From assembly GCA_003646405.1 (NCBI GenBank), contig QNFR01000003.1, positions 1-60,839 of the forward strand: a DNA stretch of 60,839 bases, given 5' to 3'. Below are positions 14,439 to 24,907 of this stretch, one piece after another; position 1 is the stretch's first letter; each line of letters begins with the position of its first letter. This DNA comes from Gammaproteobacteria bacterium. Lineage in GTDB: Bacteria; Pseudomonadota; Gammaproteobacteria; Pseudomonadales; Halieaceae. A program made the position numbers and the translations under genes. Below the pieces are notes generated by a model. It worked only from the letters and a program-made list of their open reading frames with translations. It was not told the origin of the DNA and ran no database searches.

Positions 14439-15395
14439 TTAGGTGCGAACCAGTGCGGCTACCGCCTCAGGCAAGGCACGGGGTAGACGCGCATCAATCC
14501 TGAGATACCAGCTGTTGCCACCGGCGATTTCGCGACATTTTACCGCGTCTTTCTCGGTCATGATAATCGGCTTGTCACCCAAACCGGCAAGATCTGCAGC
14601 ACTATAGGCATGGTGGTCCGGGAAAACACATTGCTCCGTCTCAAAACCAAGCCGGAGCAACGACTCAAAAAACTGCGCGGGCTGGCCAATACCCGCCAGG
14701 GCGACTATCGATTTACCAATAGCGACCACCGCTACCGGACGCTGTTCTCCCGTCACGAGATTCACCAGGCAGTCGTGCTCATAGTAGACACCGTTGAGGG
14801 GATCATCACTGCCGCGATACAGGACATAGTCGACTGACTGCAGGCGACTCACCGGCTCGCGCAGAGGTCCGGCGGGCAGGCAAAAACCATTGCCAACGCC
14901 CACTCGCGCATCCAGTACGGCTATTTCCATATCCCGGGCCAGGGCGTAGTGCTGCAATCCGTCATCACTGATCACCACATCGACCGCAAAGTTCGCCAGC
15001 AGCGCACGCACCGCGGCGGGGCGCGACGGCGCCACCACACAGGGGCAGCGGGTGCGCCGGTAAATCAGCAGTGGTTCATCGCCACAGTCCGCAGATGTAC
15101 TGGTGTCGCAAACCGTATGTGGAAACACACCGGCGCTGGCGCCGTAGCCACGACTGACCACACCCACTGCAATGCCCTGTGCTTGCAGCGCCTCTACCAG
15201 AGCGATGACGATGGGCGTCTTACCGCTGCCACCGACTGTTATATTGCCCACGATCACCACCGGTTTATCCGCCCGATAACAGCTCAGGAGGCCACTGGTG
15301 TACAGTTGGCGGCGCAGGGCCGTCAGGCAGCGAAACAGCCATTCCAGCGGGCGCGCCAGCCAGAGCCACCAGGCACCGTTGTACCAGGCTTGCAC
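14439..15395 (-). CDS. lpxK: Tetraacyldisaccharide 4'-kinase
   Basis: Phosphorylates the 4' position of the lipid A disaccharide precursor at the inner membrane; 318 aa. A hydrophobic N-terminus precedes the P-loop VGGSGKT (54-60). Further family blocks are [21 protein letters not shown] and TEKDAVKC. It sits 25 bp downstream of msbA, the flippase for the product pathway. Confidence 0.95.
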   Translation of the reverse strand: MQAWYNGAWWLWLARPLEWLFRCLTALRRQLYTSGLLSCYRADKPVVIVGNITVGGSGKTPIVIALVEALQAQGIAVGVVSRGYGASAGVFPHTVCDTSTSADCGDEPLLIYRRTRCPCVVAPSRPAAVRALLANFAVDVVISDDGLQHYALARDMEIAVLDARVGVGNGFCLPAGPLREPVSRLQSVDYVLYRGSDDPLNGVYYEHDCLVNLVTGEQRPVAVVAIGKSIVALAGIGQPAQFFESLLRLGFETEQCVFPDHHAYSAADLAGLGDKPIIMTEKDAVKCREIAGGNSWYLRIDARLPRALPEAVAALVRT

Positions 15396-15420
15396 CAGTC
15401 GTCGCTCCCCGCCCCAGGTA

Positions 15421-17268
15421 TTAATCGGTGAATTCCTGGTGGTACAGCTGTGCGTACAATCCCCCCTGGGCCAGTAAATCGGTGTGGCTGCCGCTCGCTA
15501 TGATACGCCCGGCATCCATCACCACGATGATATCCGCCCGCTCCACCGTCGACAGGCGGTGAGCAATCACAATCGTGGTGCGCTCCACCATGATATTGTC
15601 CAAGGCGCGCTGAATACGGTACTCGGATTCATTGTCCAGCGCGGAGGTCGCCTCATCCAGAATAAGTACCGGGGCATCCTTGAGTATCGCCCGGGACAGG
15701 GCGATACGCTGGCGCTGACCGCCGCTGAGTCCGCCGCCATCTTCGCCGAGCATGGTCTGGAAACCCTGGGGCAGTCGTTCGATAAAGTCACGGGCGTAGG
15801 CAGATTCGGTGGCAGCCAGCACCGCCTCCTCAGTGGCGTCATTCAACGTGCCATAGGCGATATTATTGTATACGGTATCGTGAAACAGGGTCACCTGCTG
15901 CGACACCAGCGCCAACTGGCGGCGCAGGTTGGCCAGTTCGTACTGCTCTATCGCAACGCCGTCCAGCAACATTTTTCCCTCGCCAATCGGATAGAACCGC
16001 GCCAGCAGTTGTACCAGGGTGCTCTTGCCGCTGCCCGAGCGCCCTACCAGCGCCACTGTCTGGCCGGCGGAGATCTCCAGTGACACATCCTCTAATACCC
16101 GCGTACCGGTACCGGGGTAGGCAAAGGACAGGTGCGCGATACTGATATCGCCGACAGCACGCCCGACAGTGTGTTTGCCCTGATCGATCTCTTGCTCCTG
16201 GTCAAGCTGGGCAAAAATGTCCTCAGCCGCCGCCAGGCCTCGCTGCACCACACTCTGCACACCGCTCAATTGCCGGATGGGCTTGCCCAACTGGGCGGCG
16301 GCAGTGAGAAAGGCCACCAGGGAACCGGCAGAAAAGCCCGCCAGGATGTTCGGACTGAGCGCAAACCACACCAGAGTGCCCAGGGACACGGCCAGCAGGG
16401 TCTGGATAACCGGCGTACTCAGTGCATCGGCCAGGGCCAGTTTGAGGCTCTGGATGCGATTATATTCACTGGCACCGCGAAAGCGCTCTTGCTGCTGGCT
16501 TTGGCCACCAAAGATACGTACTTCTTTGTAGGCACCAATACTTTCATTGGCAACCTGTGTCACATCGCCCATGGAGGCCTGAATGCGGCGACTATAGCGC
16601 CTGAAGTGTTTGCCGACAACGGTCACCACCAGGGCGATGAATGGCGTTACCGCCAGAAATACCAGGCACAAACGCCAGTTCAGGTACAACATATAACTGA
16701 GCAGCGCCACCACGGTGAGGCTTTCACGCACGATAATTTTAAGTGCCTTGGTTGCCGCCCCGGCCACCTGCTCCACATTGAAGGTGATCTTGGAAATCAG
16801 CACACCCTGGCTGTGACTGTCGTAATAGGCACTGGGCGCCACCAGCATTTTGTTGAACAACTCGCAGCGCAGTTGGTGAACCAGATGACGCGCCACGTGG
16901 TTCATAAAATAAGTGCCCACGAAAAAACCTGTCGAGCGGGTCAGGGTCAACAGCACGATGGCCACCGGCACCGCGATCCGGGCAAATTCCAGCTTCCCCA
17001 TCTGGTCGCCATCAAAAAATCGGTAGGCCAGGCCCGAGATGATGCCCTTTGCCACATCAGGGGACTCATTCAGGGAATCCAGCAGGAACTGCATCAGATC
17101 CGCGAGCAACACGTTGCCCAGGGAATAGACCAGGTATCCAAGCAGGCTGAATAAAAAGAAATACCAGTAGGGCAGCACATAAGACAACAGGCGCCGGTAA
17201 AGCTGCCAGTCGCTCAGGTCGCCCTGTCGCCGCGTACTGCTGTACAGGGCGTGTTGATGTTTAACCAT
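15421..17268 (-). CDS. msbA: Lipid A export ATP-binding/permease protein MsbA
   Basis: ABC exporter half-transporter that flips lipid A-core across the inner membrane; 615 aa. An N-terminal six-helix membrane domain (to about 340) is followed by an ATPase domain with Walker A VGRSGSGKST, signature LSGGQRQRIA, Walker B VLILDEATSALD and the H-loop AHRLSTV. The start at 17268 overlaps exbD by 8 bp and gives the usual length. Together with lpxK and kdsB it forms an envelope-lipid operon. Confidence 0.94.
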   Translation of the reverse strand: MVKHQHALYSSTRRQGDLSDWQLYRRLLSYVLPYWYFFLFSLLGYLVYSLGNVLLADLMQFLLDSLNESPDVAKGIISGLAYRFFDGDQMGKLEFARIAVPVAIVLLTLTRSTGFFVGTYFMNHVARHLVHQLRCELFNKMLVAPSAYYDSHSQGVLISKITFNVEQVAGAATKALKIIVRESLTVVALLSYMLYLNWRLCLVFLAVTPFIALVVTVVGKHFRRYSRRIQASMGDVTQVANESIGAYKEVRIFGGQSQQQERFRGASEYNRIQSLKLALADALSTPVIQTLLAVSLGTLVWFALSPNILAGFSAGSLVAFLTAAAQLGKPIRQLSGVQSVVQRGLAAAEDIFAQLDQEQEIDQGKHTVGRAVGDISIAHLSFAYPGTGTRVLEDVSLEISAGQTVALVGRSGSGKSTLVQLLARFYPIGEGKMLLDGVAIEQYELANLRRQLALVSQQVTLFHDTVYNNIAYGTLNDATEEAVLAATESAYARDFIERLPQGFQTMLGEDGGGLSGGQRQRIALSRAILKDAPVLILDEATSALDNESEYRIQRALDNIMVERTTIVIAHRLSTVERADIIVVMDAGRIIASGSHTDLLAQGGLYAQLYHQEFTD

Positions 17269-17701
17269 CGCCCGCTTGACCGGACCGATTCGCCGGCTGC
17301 CTGGTGGTAATACTGAGGTGCACAAAGCCCATCCGACCCACCGCATCCATGGCGCGCACCACATCCTCGTGGGCGGCCTGGCCGTCGGCGGTGATAATCA
17401 TGGGCATGGTGGTATCGCCTGCGGAGACCTTGTAAATCGCCGCCTGCAAGGTGCGCAGCCGCGCATCAACCAGGCCCTGGCCATTAACACGGTAACGCCC
17501 GGCCTCATCTATCAGGATCTCAATCTGCTGCTGTGTGCTCTCTTTCACCTGCCCCTCGGCTTCCGGCAGGTCGATACTCAACTGAGTTTCGCGGGTGAAG
17601 GTAGTGGACACCATGAAGAAAATAAGCAGCAGAAACACCACATCAATAAGAGGTGTCAGGTTGATACCGACCTCCTCCCGTCGTTGGCGGCGAAATTTCA
17701 A
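17261..17701 (-). CDS. exbD: ExbD/TolR-family proton-channel protein
   Basis: Energy-transducing partner of ExbB. It has one N-terminal membrane helix (LTPLIDVVFLLLIFFMVST) carrying the essential Asp (D20) and a periplasmic domain; 146 aa. It harnesses the proton motive force for TonB-dependent or Tol-like processes. The start overlaps the exbB stop by ATGA. No tonB is adjacent, so the receptor system served is unknown. Confidence 0.92.
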   Translation of the reverse strand: MKFRRQRREEVGINLTPLIDVVFLLLIFFMVSTTFTRETQLSIDLPEAEGQVKESTQQQIEILIDEAGRYRVNGQGLVDARLRTLQAAIYKVSAGDTTMPMIITADGQAAHEDVVRAMDAVGRMGFVHLSITTRQPANRSGQAGDG

Positions 17702-18327
17702 GAGCCGGTGTCCGTATTCTCTTCGCTGTGCAGGGCATCAACCAGTTTAATCGTTTCCTGCTCCAGTTCGACCACGATGCCATCGATTTTGCCGGTAAAG
17801 TAACGGTGCATCACCAGCGCCGGGATGGCCACAGTGAGACCCGCGGCGGTCGTGATCAGGGCCTCCGAGATACCGCCCGCCAGGGCGCTGGCATTGCCGG
17901 TGCCCTGGGTCATTATTTCGGCAAACACCTTGATCATACCGACTACCGTACCCAACAGGCCCAGCAGGGGCGCAATAGCGGCGATGGTTCCCAGGGTATT
18001 GAGATAGCGCTCCAGATCGTGCACGACATGCCCGGCGGCTTCCTGGATGCTCTCCTTCATCACATCCCTGCCGTGGTAGGCATTACCCAGTCCCGCCGCG
18101 AGAATACGACCCAGTGGCGATGATTGTTTCAGTGTGCGCAGGCGGGTCGCATCCATCTCACCGGCCTTAAGCTGCTTCCACACCGTTGCCAGCAGGTGAG
18201 GCGGCGAGATTTTTTTAGCATTGAGTGTATAAAGCCGTTCAACACAAATTGACAATACGATGATGGAGCACAGCACTATCAGCACCATCAACCATCCGCC
18301 AGCAATCAGCAGTTCAAGCACAATCAC
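17698..18327 (-). CDS. exbB: ExbB/MotA-TolQ-family proton-channel protein
   Basis: Inner membrane protein of 209 aa with three membrane segments: an N-terminal one, then two longer ones around IAAIAPLLGLLGTVVGMIKVF and ALITTAAGLTVAIPAL. It forms the proton channel with ExbD. It leads the exbB-exbD-msbA-lpxK-kdsB cluster. A long palindromic repeat lies 31-113 bp upstream and may separate it from comEC. Confidence 0.93.
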   Translation of the reverse strand: MIVLELLIAGGWLMVLIVLCSIIVLSICVERLYTLNAKKISPPHLLATVWKQLKAGEMDATRLRTLKQSSPLGRILAAGLGNAYHGRDVMKESIQEAAGHVVHDLERYLNTLGTIAAIAPLLGLLGTVVGMIKVFAEIMTQGTGNASALAGGISEALITTAAGLTVAIPALVMHRYFTGKIDGIVVELEQETIKLVDALHSEENTDTGS

Positions 18328-18357
18328 GTCCTGTTATTCGTTGTAATCGTCACATTA

Positions 18358-18440
18358 TCCCAGAAACTGCGGTTGGGCGCGAAAAAGATGTGCATCAAGA
18401 GCTTATGCAGACTTTCGTGATCCAACCGCGGTTTCTGGGA
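18358..18440. repeat. Dispersed palindromic element, copy 1
   Basis: Arms 18358-18376 and 18422-18440 (19 bp, one mismatch) flank a 45-nt loop holding GCGAAAAAGATGTGC and GCAGACTTTCGTGATCC. Copy 2 at 46418-46477 has the same loop core. It is located between comEC and exbB on a strand where both genes run the same way, and may act as a strong hairpin. Confidence 0.7.
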
Positions 18441-18479
18441 TTATACCCACACTATCAAGCGGTACGAAACAGGACAAAC

Positions 18480-20780
18480 TCACATCCAGAAGCGCCGTTT
18501 TTCCACTCGATAAGCACGTACCACCGGCGGCTGACCCGGGGTGAAGTCAAATTCCAGGGCGCCACTTTCAACGGTGGACAACACCGTCGCATCCGTGTTT
18601 TTTAGACGCTCCAGTACCCGGGGGTGCGGATGTCCGAAGCGATTGGCGTAGCCATTACTCAAAATCACCACCGTGGGCCGCACCGTCTTGAGCAATGCCT
18701 GCGATGAGGATGTCAGGCTGCCGTGGTGCGCCGCCAATAACCAGTCGCTGCGCAAAGTTCTGCCCCAGTAGCGCACCAGTTCCCGCTCCCTGTCCCCCTC
18801 GATGTCACCAGTGAGCAGTTGGCGGTAGGCGCCGATTTGCACCTGCAACACACAGGAGCTGTCGTTACTCACCAGTGCGGTTTCGCGCGCCGGCGATAAA
18901 AACTGAAAACTCTGGCCACCGGGCCAGCGCCATGCCTCCCCCGCGACGCATGGCCGCCCGCCCCGCACTCCCGCCAGCTCGGCACCGTAGCGGAAACGCG
19001 CCACCGGCATAGCCTGTAACACGGCTGCTGTGCCGGCACTGTGATCCGTATCCGGGTGACTGACCACAAAGGTGTCCAATGCCTCTACCGCCTGTTTGCG
19101 TAAATAAGGCAGGATCACCGCGGTTGCCATATTGGCGCCGGCGGGATCGCCCCCGCCGGTGTCGTACAGCAGGGTACGCTGACCCGCCCTGATCACGATG
19201 GCCGTCCCCTGCCCCACATCCAGCACTGTCACCCTGGTGGATTGATTTGCACTGGCCGGCGCCGGAATCGCGGGCAGCAACAGTGGCAGCGCCAATACTG
19301 ATGCCAACAACTTTGTGGGAATACCCGCCGGGATAATCAGTAGCGCTACCGCCAGCAAGGCCAATAACACCGCGGACAAATCGGGGGCGAAATACTGGTA
19401 TAACCAGTGCCCGCTGCTATCAACCAGGTCAACCGCCAGCGGTAACAACTTTTGCAGTGGCCAGGACGCCAACTGCCACAACCCTGATTCCAGGGGCCAA
19501 CCCAACAAAAAACTGACCACGGCCAGCAGTGCAAGCGGCACAACAATGAACCCAACCAGGGGGATCATCAGCAGGTTAGCCAGCGCACCCACCAGGCTAC
19601 TGCCGCCAAACCACCAGGCGCCCATCGGCAACATCACCAGCGCCATGAAGGCATGAGTGCTTAGCAGACGCTGGCACAGACCCGCTCCACGCTGCCAGGA
19701 TGACAGCCACAACAGGGCTGCAACAGCGCCAAAAGACAGCCAGAAGCCACTGCCCAGTGCCGCCAGTGGATTGGACACCAACACCAACACCGCCGCGAGC
19801 AGCAGGTTATTGCCGGAGCCACTGCTACGACCGACAAGGTTGGCCAGAATAAAACAGGCCAACATGCACAGTGCGCGCTGAGTGGCCAGGGAAAACCCCG
19901 CCAGCGCCGCGTAGGCACAGGCAAATACCAGCGCCAGGACGCCCGGCAGCCAGGCCACACCAAGCCCCGCACCGAGGTATAGCAGGCGGGCACTGAGCCC
20001 ACCCATCACATAACCGGCCCCGGCGACCAGCCCGACATGCAAACCGGAGATCACCAACAAATGGTTGACGCCGAACTGTTGCAGCAAGGACCAGAGCCTG
20101 GCGTCTATACCACTCTTGTCCGCCACCGTGATAGCGCGAAGAATGGCCCGAACATCCCTCTCCATAGCCAGGGCGGCGATGTGCTCGCTTATTTGCAGAC
20201 GCAGGCGATGGTGCGCTGTACTGAGCCTATTTCCCGGGGGCAAGCGCTGCGCCCTGCCGGCCCTGACGCTGCCGACGCCGTCGATACCGCTCTGCGTGAA
20301 CCAGGCTTGCATATTGAACGAGCCGGGGTTTGCCAGGCCCCAGGGTTTTTTCAATTTCACCCCGAATTGCCAGCGATCCCCGGGAACCATTTTACGCGGG
20401 CCGTAATAGGAGAGAAGCAGTCGTGAAGGGCCCTGGCAGCGCGACGGATCAATCGTCCCCACCGAGAACTCGAAGCGCTGGCGGAGCGTCCCGTCGGGCA
20501 TCCGGCTTGTCCTGGGCAGCGAGGAGACTTCACCGGTCAGCGTCAATGGCAGCTTGACGCAGTCGGCCGCCAGTCGCTTATGGATCAGTGAAGTCCCGTA
20601 ACAGATAGCCAGCACGCAACCCAGGGCCAGGCCACTGGCAAGCCGGGCAGGCCTGGTACGCCAGCGAAGCAGGACAACAGCCGCGCCAACCAGCGGCAGT
20701 AACACCGGCCATCCGGGCAACTGTGGCAACAGGCCCACTGGCACTATTCCCAGTACAATGCCAGTCATCCATGACTGCAT
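18480..20780 (-). CDS. comEC: ComEC/Rec2-family DNA uptake channel
   Basis: Inner membrane channel for single-stranded DNA import in natural transformation; 766 aa from the start at 20780 (MQSWMTGIVLG). It has an N-terminal DUF4131 region, a central competence domain with many hydrophobic helices and the HLLVISGLHVGL motif, and a C-terminal metallo-beta-lactamase-like domain with SHPDTDHSAG and AAHHGS. The frame is open further upstream, but the extra residues do not resemble the family. Other competence genes are outside the window. Confidence 0.92.
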   Translation of the reverse strand: MQSWMTGIVLGIVPVGLLPQLPGWPVLLPLVGAAVVLLRWRTRPARLASGLALGCVLAICYGTSLIHKRLAADCVKLPLTLTGEVSSLPRTSRMPDGTLRQRFEFSVGTIDPSRCQGPSRLLLSYYGPRKMVPGDRWQFGVKLKKPWGLANPGSFNMQAWFTQSGIDGVGSVRAGRAQRLPPGNRLSTAHHRLRLQISEHIAALAMERDVRAILRAITVADKSGIDARLWSLLQQFGVNHLLVISGLHVGLVAGAGYVMGGLSARLLYLGAGLGVAWLPGVLALVFACAYAALAGFSLATQRALCMLACFILANLVGRSSGSGNNLLLAAVLVLVSNPLAALGSGFWLSFGAVAALLWLSSWQRGAGLCQRLLSTHAFMALVMLPMGAWWFGGSSLVGALANLLMIPLVGFIVVPLALLAVVSFLLGWPLESGLWQLASWPLQKLLPLAVDLVDSSGHWLYQYFAPDLSAVLLALLAVALLIIPAGIPTKLLASVLALPLLLPAIPAPASANQSTRVTVLDVGQGTAIVIRAGQRTLLYDTGGGDPAGANMATAVILPYLRKQAVEALDTFVVSHPDTDHSAGTAAVLQAMPVARFRYGAELAGVRGGRPCVAGEAWRWPGGQSFQFLSPARETALVSNDSSCVLQVQIGAYRQLLTGDIEGDRERELVRYWGRTLRSDWLLAAHHGSLTSSSQALLKTVRPTVVILSNGYANRFGHPHPRVLERLKNTDATVLSTVESGALEFDFTPGQPPVVRAYRVEKRRFWM

Positions 20781-20932
20781 GGTAGGGCTTCCTAGAGAAA
20801 CAGGCGCTTTGAGGGCATAATAATGTCCTTGAATGTTGGCATAGCGTCGGCAACAATGCGCTGAGCCGGGCACACCAGCCAGTCAACCACATCACTACAG
20901 GGAATGACACGTCACATCCGACCACCCCAGCG

Positions 20933-21475
20933 ATGCCGAAAAAAACACTGAAAATGATCGTCCCCAGCGCTGCCAGAGTACGTGAAATAAAATCACTGCA
21001 CCTGTTGGGGGACTGGATCTACGCGAGCAATTTGTGGCACATCAATCGCTACTCCGCGTCCATGGCTTTCTTTATCGGTCTGTTTGTAGCATTCATGCCG
21101 ATACCGGGACAGATGATACTGGCCGCCCTGCTGGCGGTGCTAATGCGTTGCAACCTGCCCCTGTCAGTGGGTCTGGTGTGGATCACCAACCCGGTTACCA
21201 TGCCTGGCATTTTTTACCTGTCCTACAAGGTCGGTGCGATGATCATCAATGTGCCGCTGGAGCATATTGAGTTCGATCTGAGTTTTCACTGGCTCAGCAA
21301 CAGTCTGGGCGCCATCTGGAAACCTTACCTGCTGGGATGCCTGATCTGCGGGCTGTTTTTCGGCAGCCTGGGTTACTTTACCATCAGTATGTTGTGGCGC
21401 TGGCGCGTGGCTTACCACTGGCGCCAACGCAAGAAGCGCATACGCGCCGCCGAAAAGCTCAACCGTCCTGGTTGA
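20933..21475 (+). CDS. DUF2062 membrane protein
   Basis: A 180-aa protein with a DUF2062 core: FIGLFVAFMPIPGQMILAAL, then NLPLSVGLVWITNPVT, then two more hydrophobic segments and a basic C-terminus (RQRKKRIRAAEK). Its function is unknown; the family is linked to envelope genes. It is divergent from comEC and its last 17 bp overlap the 3' end of the lolE-type gene on the other strand. Confidence 0.9.
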   Translation: MPKKTLKMIVPSAARVREIKSLHLLGDWIYASNLWHINRYSASMAFFIGLFVAFMPIPGQMILAALLAVLMRCNLPLSVGLVWITNPVTMPGIFYLSYKVGAMIINVPLEHIEFDLSFHWLSNSLGAIWKPYLLGCLICGLFFGSLGYFTISMLWRWRVAYHWRQRKKRIRAAEKLNRPG

Positions 21476-22703
21476 GTACCTGTGCGGGCGCCAATGCGGC
21501 GGCGCGCCTGGCGGGATAAATCGCCGCCACCACGCACATGGCAAAGGCAATACCGCCCACCATCAACACATCCCGGAGCAGCAGGTCCACCGGCAGGAAA
21601 GAAACCGGGTATACATCGGTGTTGAGGAAGCGCATATCCAACAGGCGTTCCAGCCATCCCACCAGACCGGGTACCGCCATGCTACCCGCCGCCCCCAACA
21701 GACTACCCAGAACCACGCCCACCACACCGATCATGGCGCCCTGCAGCACAAAGATCCAGGCGATATCACCCCCGGAGGCGCCCAGGGTGCGCAAAATAGC
21801 GATATTGCCCTGCTTGTCGAACACCACCAGTACCAGTGAGGACACCACATTGAAGGCCGCCACGCCGATAATGGAGAACAACAGGATGGACACCAGGTCC
21901 CGGGACAACTGGATCGCGGCATACAGATTGCCGTGGGTCATCATCCAGTTGGTCGTGTAATAGCCCGGCGGCAGGTTGTTTATCAGTTCCCAGCCAATGC
22001 GCGATACATCGAAGAGTTTGTCGGTCACCACCCGCAGACCGCTGACAGCGCCGTCCAGGCCAGCCAGCCGGGAGGCCAGTTGTAAGTGAACCAGGGCCGC
22101 CCCCTGGTCCAGTTCAGTCCCGGTATCCAAAACCGCAGTCAACTGCAGTGTTTCAAAACGGGCGGCCCCGGGCCGACTGGCCCGGCTTGCCCCGGGGACT
22201 ATCAGGGTGAGTTGCTCACCGACCCGTACACCCAAGCGGTCGGCAATGCCAATCCCGAGAATCAAACCATCCGGCTGCTGAGCGAATGCCGTAATATCAG
22301 TCGCGCTGAGGTGACGCAATAAGCGCTCGATGGCAGCGTGGTCTTGGGTATCCAGGCCGATGCCCCTGGCCGTTTCAATATCCGTGCCGCGCATAAACAA
22401 TGCGTCAAACTGGGTAAATGGTGTAACTTCCACCACATCCGGATGCCGGGCAAGTGTTTGCGCCTGCTCCCGCCAGTCAACAATCGGCTGGTGGGAGTAA
22501 ACTGTGACATGCGGCACCAGAGCGAGGATACGTTCGCGCATTTCCTTGTCGAAACCGTTCATCACAGACAACACGATGATGAGCAGCCCGATAGCCAGCA
22601 CCAACCCCAACATGGACAAAGAAGACAGAAATGTCGACAAATGCCCCCGGCCAAAGGCAAAGGTGTAGCGCAGGGCTATACGCGATATTTCAACAAAACT
22701 CAC
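21459..22703 (-). CDS. lolE: Lipoprotein-releasing ABC permease, LolE-type
   Basis: Membrane subunit of the LolCDE complex that extracts outer-membrane lipoproteins for transfer to LolA; 414 aa. It has an N-terminal helix (LGLVLAIGLLIIVLSVMNGF), a large periplasmic domain, and three C-terminal helices of the FtsX type. The start overlaps the lolD stop by 4 bp. It is paralogous to the gene at 23373-24635; which of the two is C and which E is set here only by gene order. Confidence 0.9.
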   Translation of the reverse strand: MSFVEISRIALRYTFAFGRGHLSTFLSSLSMLGLVLAIGLLIIVLSVMNGFDKEMRERILALVPHVTVYSHQPIVDWREQAQTLARHPDVVEVTPFTQFDALFMRGTDIETARGIGLDTQDHAAIERLLRHLSATDITAFAQQPDGLILGIGIADRLGVRVGEQLTLIVPGASRASRPGAARFETLQLTAVLDTGTELDQGAALVHLQLASRLAGLDGAVSGLRVVTDKLFDVSRIGWELINNLPPGYYTTNWMMTHGNLYAAIQLSRDLVSILLFSIIGVAAFNVVSSLVLVVFDKQGNIAILRTLGASGGDIAWIFVLQGAMIGVVGVVLGSLLGAAGSMAVPGLVGWLERLLDMRFLNTDVYPVSFLPVDLLLRDVLMVGGIAFAMCVVAAIYPARRAAALAPAQVLNQDG

Positions 22704-23380
22704 ACCAGGGCCTGCAATCCGCCGTCGCGCAGTTCCAGTGTCCGGTGCATATGCGCCGCGATGGCGGGATCATGGGTCACCACCACGAAACAAGCGCTGT
22801 CCTGACCCAGCTCATCGATCAGGGCCAATACCTGAGCCGCTGAATGCGGGTCCAGGTTGCCGGTGGGCTCATCCATCAAAACAACATCGGGCCGCCTGAC
22901 CAGGGCCCTGGCAATGGCCACCCGCTGCCGCTCGCCGCCGGAAAGTTGTGCCGGGCGATGGCTCAAGCGATGAGCCATGCCCACACGCTCCAGCATCTGC
23001 GCCGCCTGCCGCCAGGCCTCACTGCGCGGCATACCGCCGATTAACAGCGGCATGGCGACATTTTCCCGGGCATCGAATTCCGGCAGGAGGTGATGAAACT
23101 GATAGACAAAACCCAACTGCGCATTGCGCAACTCACACAGGGCACGTTCGCTCAGGGTCGAGAGATCCTGGCCCCGCATCAGCACTTTCCCGCTGCTGGG
23201 GTTATCCAGTCCACCGAGCAGATTGAGCAGCGTGGATTTACCCGAGCCGGAGGCTCCGACCACTGCGATTTTTTCACCGGCGAGTAAGGTCAGGGCGACA
23301 TTTTCCAATACCGTGACAGACCTGTCCCCGTCTTCGTAGATCCGGGACAGGGCTTCGCATTGCAATATCACTTCACTCAT
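22700..23380 (-). CDS. lolD: Lipoprotein-releasing ABC ATPase LolD
   Basis: ATPase of the LolCDE complex, 226 aa. Walker [15 protein letters not shown]-loop in [14 protein letters not shown], signature [14 protein letters not shown], Walker [14 protein letters not shown] and H-loop VVTHD are all visible. The start at 23380 overlaps the upstream permease by 8 bp and matches the family start ([15 protein letters not shown]). Confidence 0.95.
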   Translation of the reverse strand: MSEVILQCEALSRIYEDGDRSVTVLENVALTLLAGEKIAVVGASGSGKSTLLNLLGGLDNPSSGKVLMRGQDLSTLSERALCELRNAQLGFVYQFHHLLPEFDARENVAMPLLIGGMPRSEAWRQAAQMLERVGMAHRLSHRPAQLSGGERQRVAIARALVRRPDVVLMDEPTGNLDPHSAAQVLALIDELGQDSACFVVVTHDPAIAAHMHRTLELRDGGLQALV

Positions 23381-24635
23381 AGCGCAGCACTTCGGCCGGG
23401 GCGATGCGGGCCGCCCGCCAGGCGGGATACAGGGTGGCAAGCAGACTTAGGAGCAGGGAGGCCAGCACCACCCTCGACACATCCGCCCACTGCATGTCGG
23501 CAGGCAGTTCACTGATAAAATACACAGACGGATCGAACAATTTCACTCCTAACAAGTTTTCCATGAAAGCGGTAATCCCCGAGATATTTGTTGCCAGCAG
23601 CACGCCGGTCGCAGCGCCGATTGAAATACCCACCGCGGCGAGGCCAAGACCATGCGCGACAAAAATCGCCATAATCCCGCTGGCGCGCGCACCCATGGTG
23701 CGCAGCACAGCGATGTCGCGGCGTTTTTCCGCCACCGACATGACCAGGGTGGAAACAATGTTAAACGCGGCCACCGCCACCACACTCAAAAGTAACAGGC
23801 TGACCATCAGTTTTTCCAACTTGATCGCGCGGAACAGGGAGCCCTGGGTCTGGCTCCAGTCCCTGACTGTGTAGTGCGCCGGCAGATCCCTGGCAAGTCT
23901 GAGCATGGTATCGGGCGCGCCAAACAGGTCCAGGGTTTTTACCTGCAAACCGTCCACCATCTCTTTACTCCCCAACAACTTTTGCCCCGTCGCCAGAGAC
24001 ACGTACGCCTGGAGAGCGTCCGGCTGGGCACCCACTTCAAATAACCCTGTCACCGTAAGACGTTTAGTGCGGGGAAATATGCCAAGAGGTGTGACCGTAA
24101 GCCGCGGCACCGTCACCTCGACCTGATCACCGGGTACGACGCCAAGCGTGCGCGCCAGCGCAGCACCCAAAACCACATTAAATCCGGGGGCATCCAGACT
24201 ATCCAGGCTACCCGCAACCATGGCATCCGCTATATTTGAAACCCTGTTCTCCAGTTGCGGGTCCACAGCGGTAAGCACACCACCACGCAGAGTACGGCCG
24301 CTGCCCAGTATGACTTTATCGGTAATAAAAGGTGAGGCTGCAACGACTTCGGGATTGGCTTCTACTGTGGCCAGCAACTCGCGCCACCGATCTATAGCAC
24401 CGTCTCTGTGCTCTATATAACCGTGTGCAACCAGTGACAGAATGCGCCCGCGCAGCTCTGTAGCAAAGCCATTCATGATAGCCAGCACCACGATCAGGCT
24501 GGCGACACCGAGAACCATGCCCAGCATGGACACCATGGCGATAACAGAAGTGAAACGATTGCGCTTTCGGCTGAAGCTGTAACGCAGCCCTATAAAGGAT
24601 GCGTAATTGACAATGGCACTACGGCGACAGGACAA
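23373..24635 (-). CDS. lolC: Lipoprotein-releasing ABC permease, LolC-type
   Basis: Second LolC/LolE permease, 420 aa. It opens FIGLRYSFSRKRNRFTSVIA, followed by the helix SMLGMVLGVASLIVVLAIMN, a periplasmic domain and three C-terminal FtsX-type helices. The start at 24635 is TTG; no in-frame ATG lies close by, so the exact start is uncertain. It is first in the lolC-lolD-lolE operon, downstream of nqrM by 17 bp, so read-through from the nqr operon is possible. Confidence 0.9.
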   Translation of the reverse strand: MSCRRSAIVNYASFIGLRYSFSRKRNRFTSVIAMVSMLGMVLGVASLIVVLAIMNGFATELRGRILSLVAHGYIEHRDGAIDRWRELLATVEANPEVVAASPFITDKVILGSGRTLRGGVLTAVDPQLENRVSNIADAMVAGSLDSLDAPGFNVVLGAALARTLGVVPGDQVEVTVPRLTVTPLGIFPRTKRLTVTGLFEVGAQPDALQAYVSLATGQKLLGSKEMVDGLQVKTLDLFGAPDTMLRLARDLPAHYTVRDWSQTQGSLFRAIKLEKLMVSLLLLSVVAVAAFNIVSTLVMSVAEKRRDIAVLRTMGARASGIMAIFVAHGLGLAAVGISIGAATGVLLATNISGITAFMENLLGVKLFDPSVYFISELPADMQWADVSRVVLASLLLSLLATLYPAWRAARIAPAEVLRYE

Positions 24636-24652
24636 ATGTAAAGGGCTCGGAT

Positions 24653-24886
24653 TTATTTGTCTGCAGAATAATACAGCTCGGGGTTATTCTTGCCCACTTC
24701 TGCGCCGCGGGTTTCCTCGTCACAGCGCTTTGAGTCACCCCCGCACAGATCACAAGCAGTATCTATGCCCAGGGCACCCATACCGCCACAGGAGCCCTTT
24801 ATCGGCGGACGGCCCGCAATCACACCCACCGCCATACCGGCCACGACCAGGCCAATAACCAACAAACTGATAAAAAATAATGTCAT
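24653..24886 (-). CDS. nqrM: NqrM, Na+-NQR maturation protein
   Basis: A 77-aa protein with one N-terminal membrane helix and four conserved cysteines (C33, C45, C48, C55) in the SCGGMGALGID, CDLCGG and KRCDE blocks. In Vibrio, NqrM is needed to assemble the iron centre of Na+-NQR. Its place just after apbE and the nqr genes supports this role. Confidence 0.93.
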   Translation of the reverse strand: MTLFFISLLVIGLVVAGMAVGVIAGRPPIKGSCGGMGALGIDTACDLCGGDSKRCDEETRGAEVGKNNPELYYSADK

Positions 24887-24907
24887 GTGCCTGGTCTCCG
24901 GGGCCCG

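Noticed and set aside
16132-17154. 340-codon plus-strand ORF opposite msbA
   Set aside because: It is the complement of a confident, GC-rich msbA gene and its translation shows no family features.
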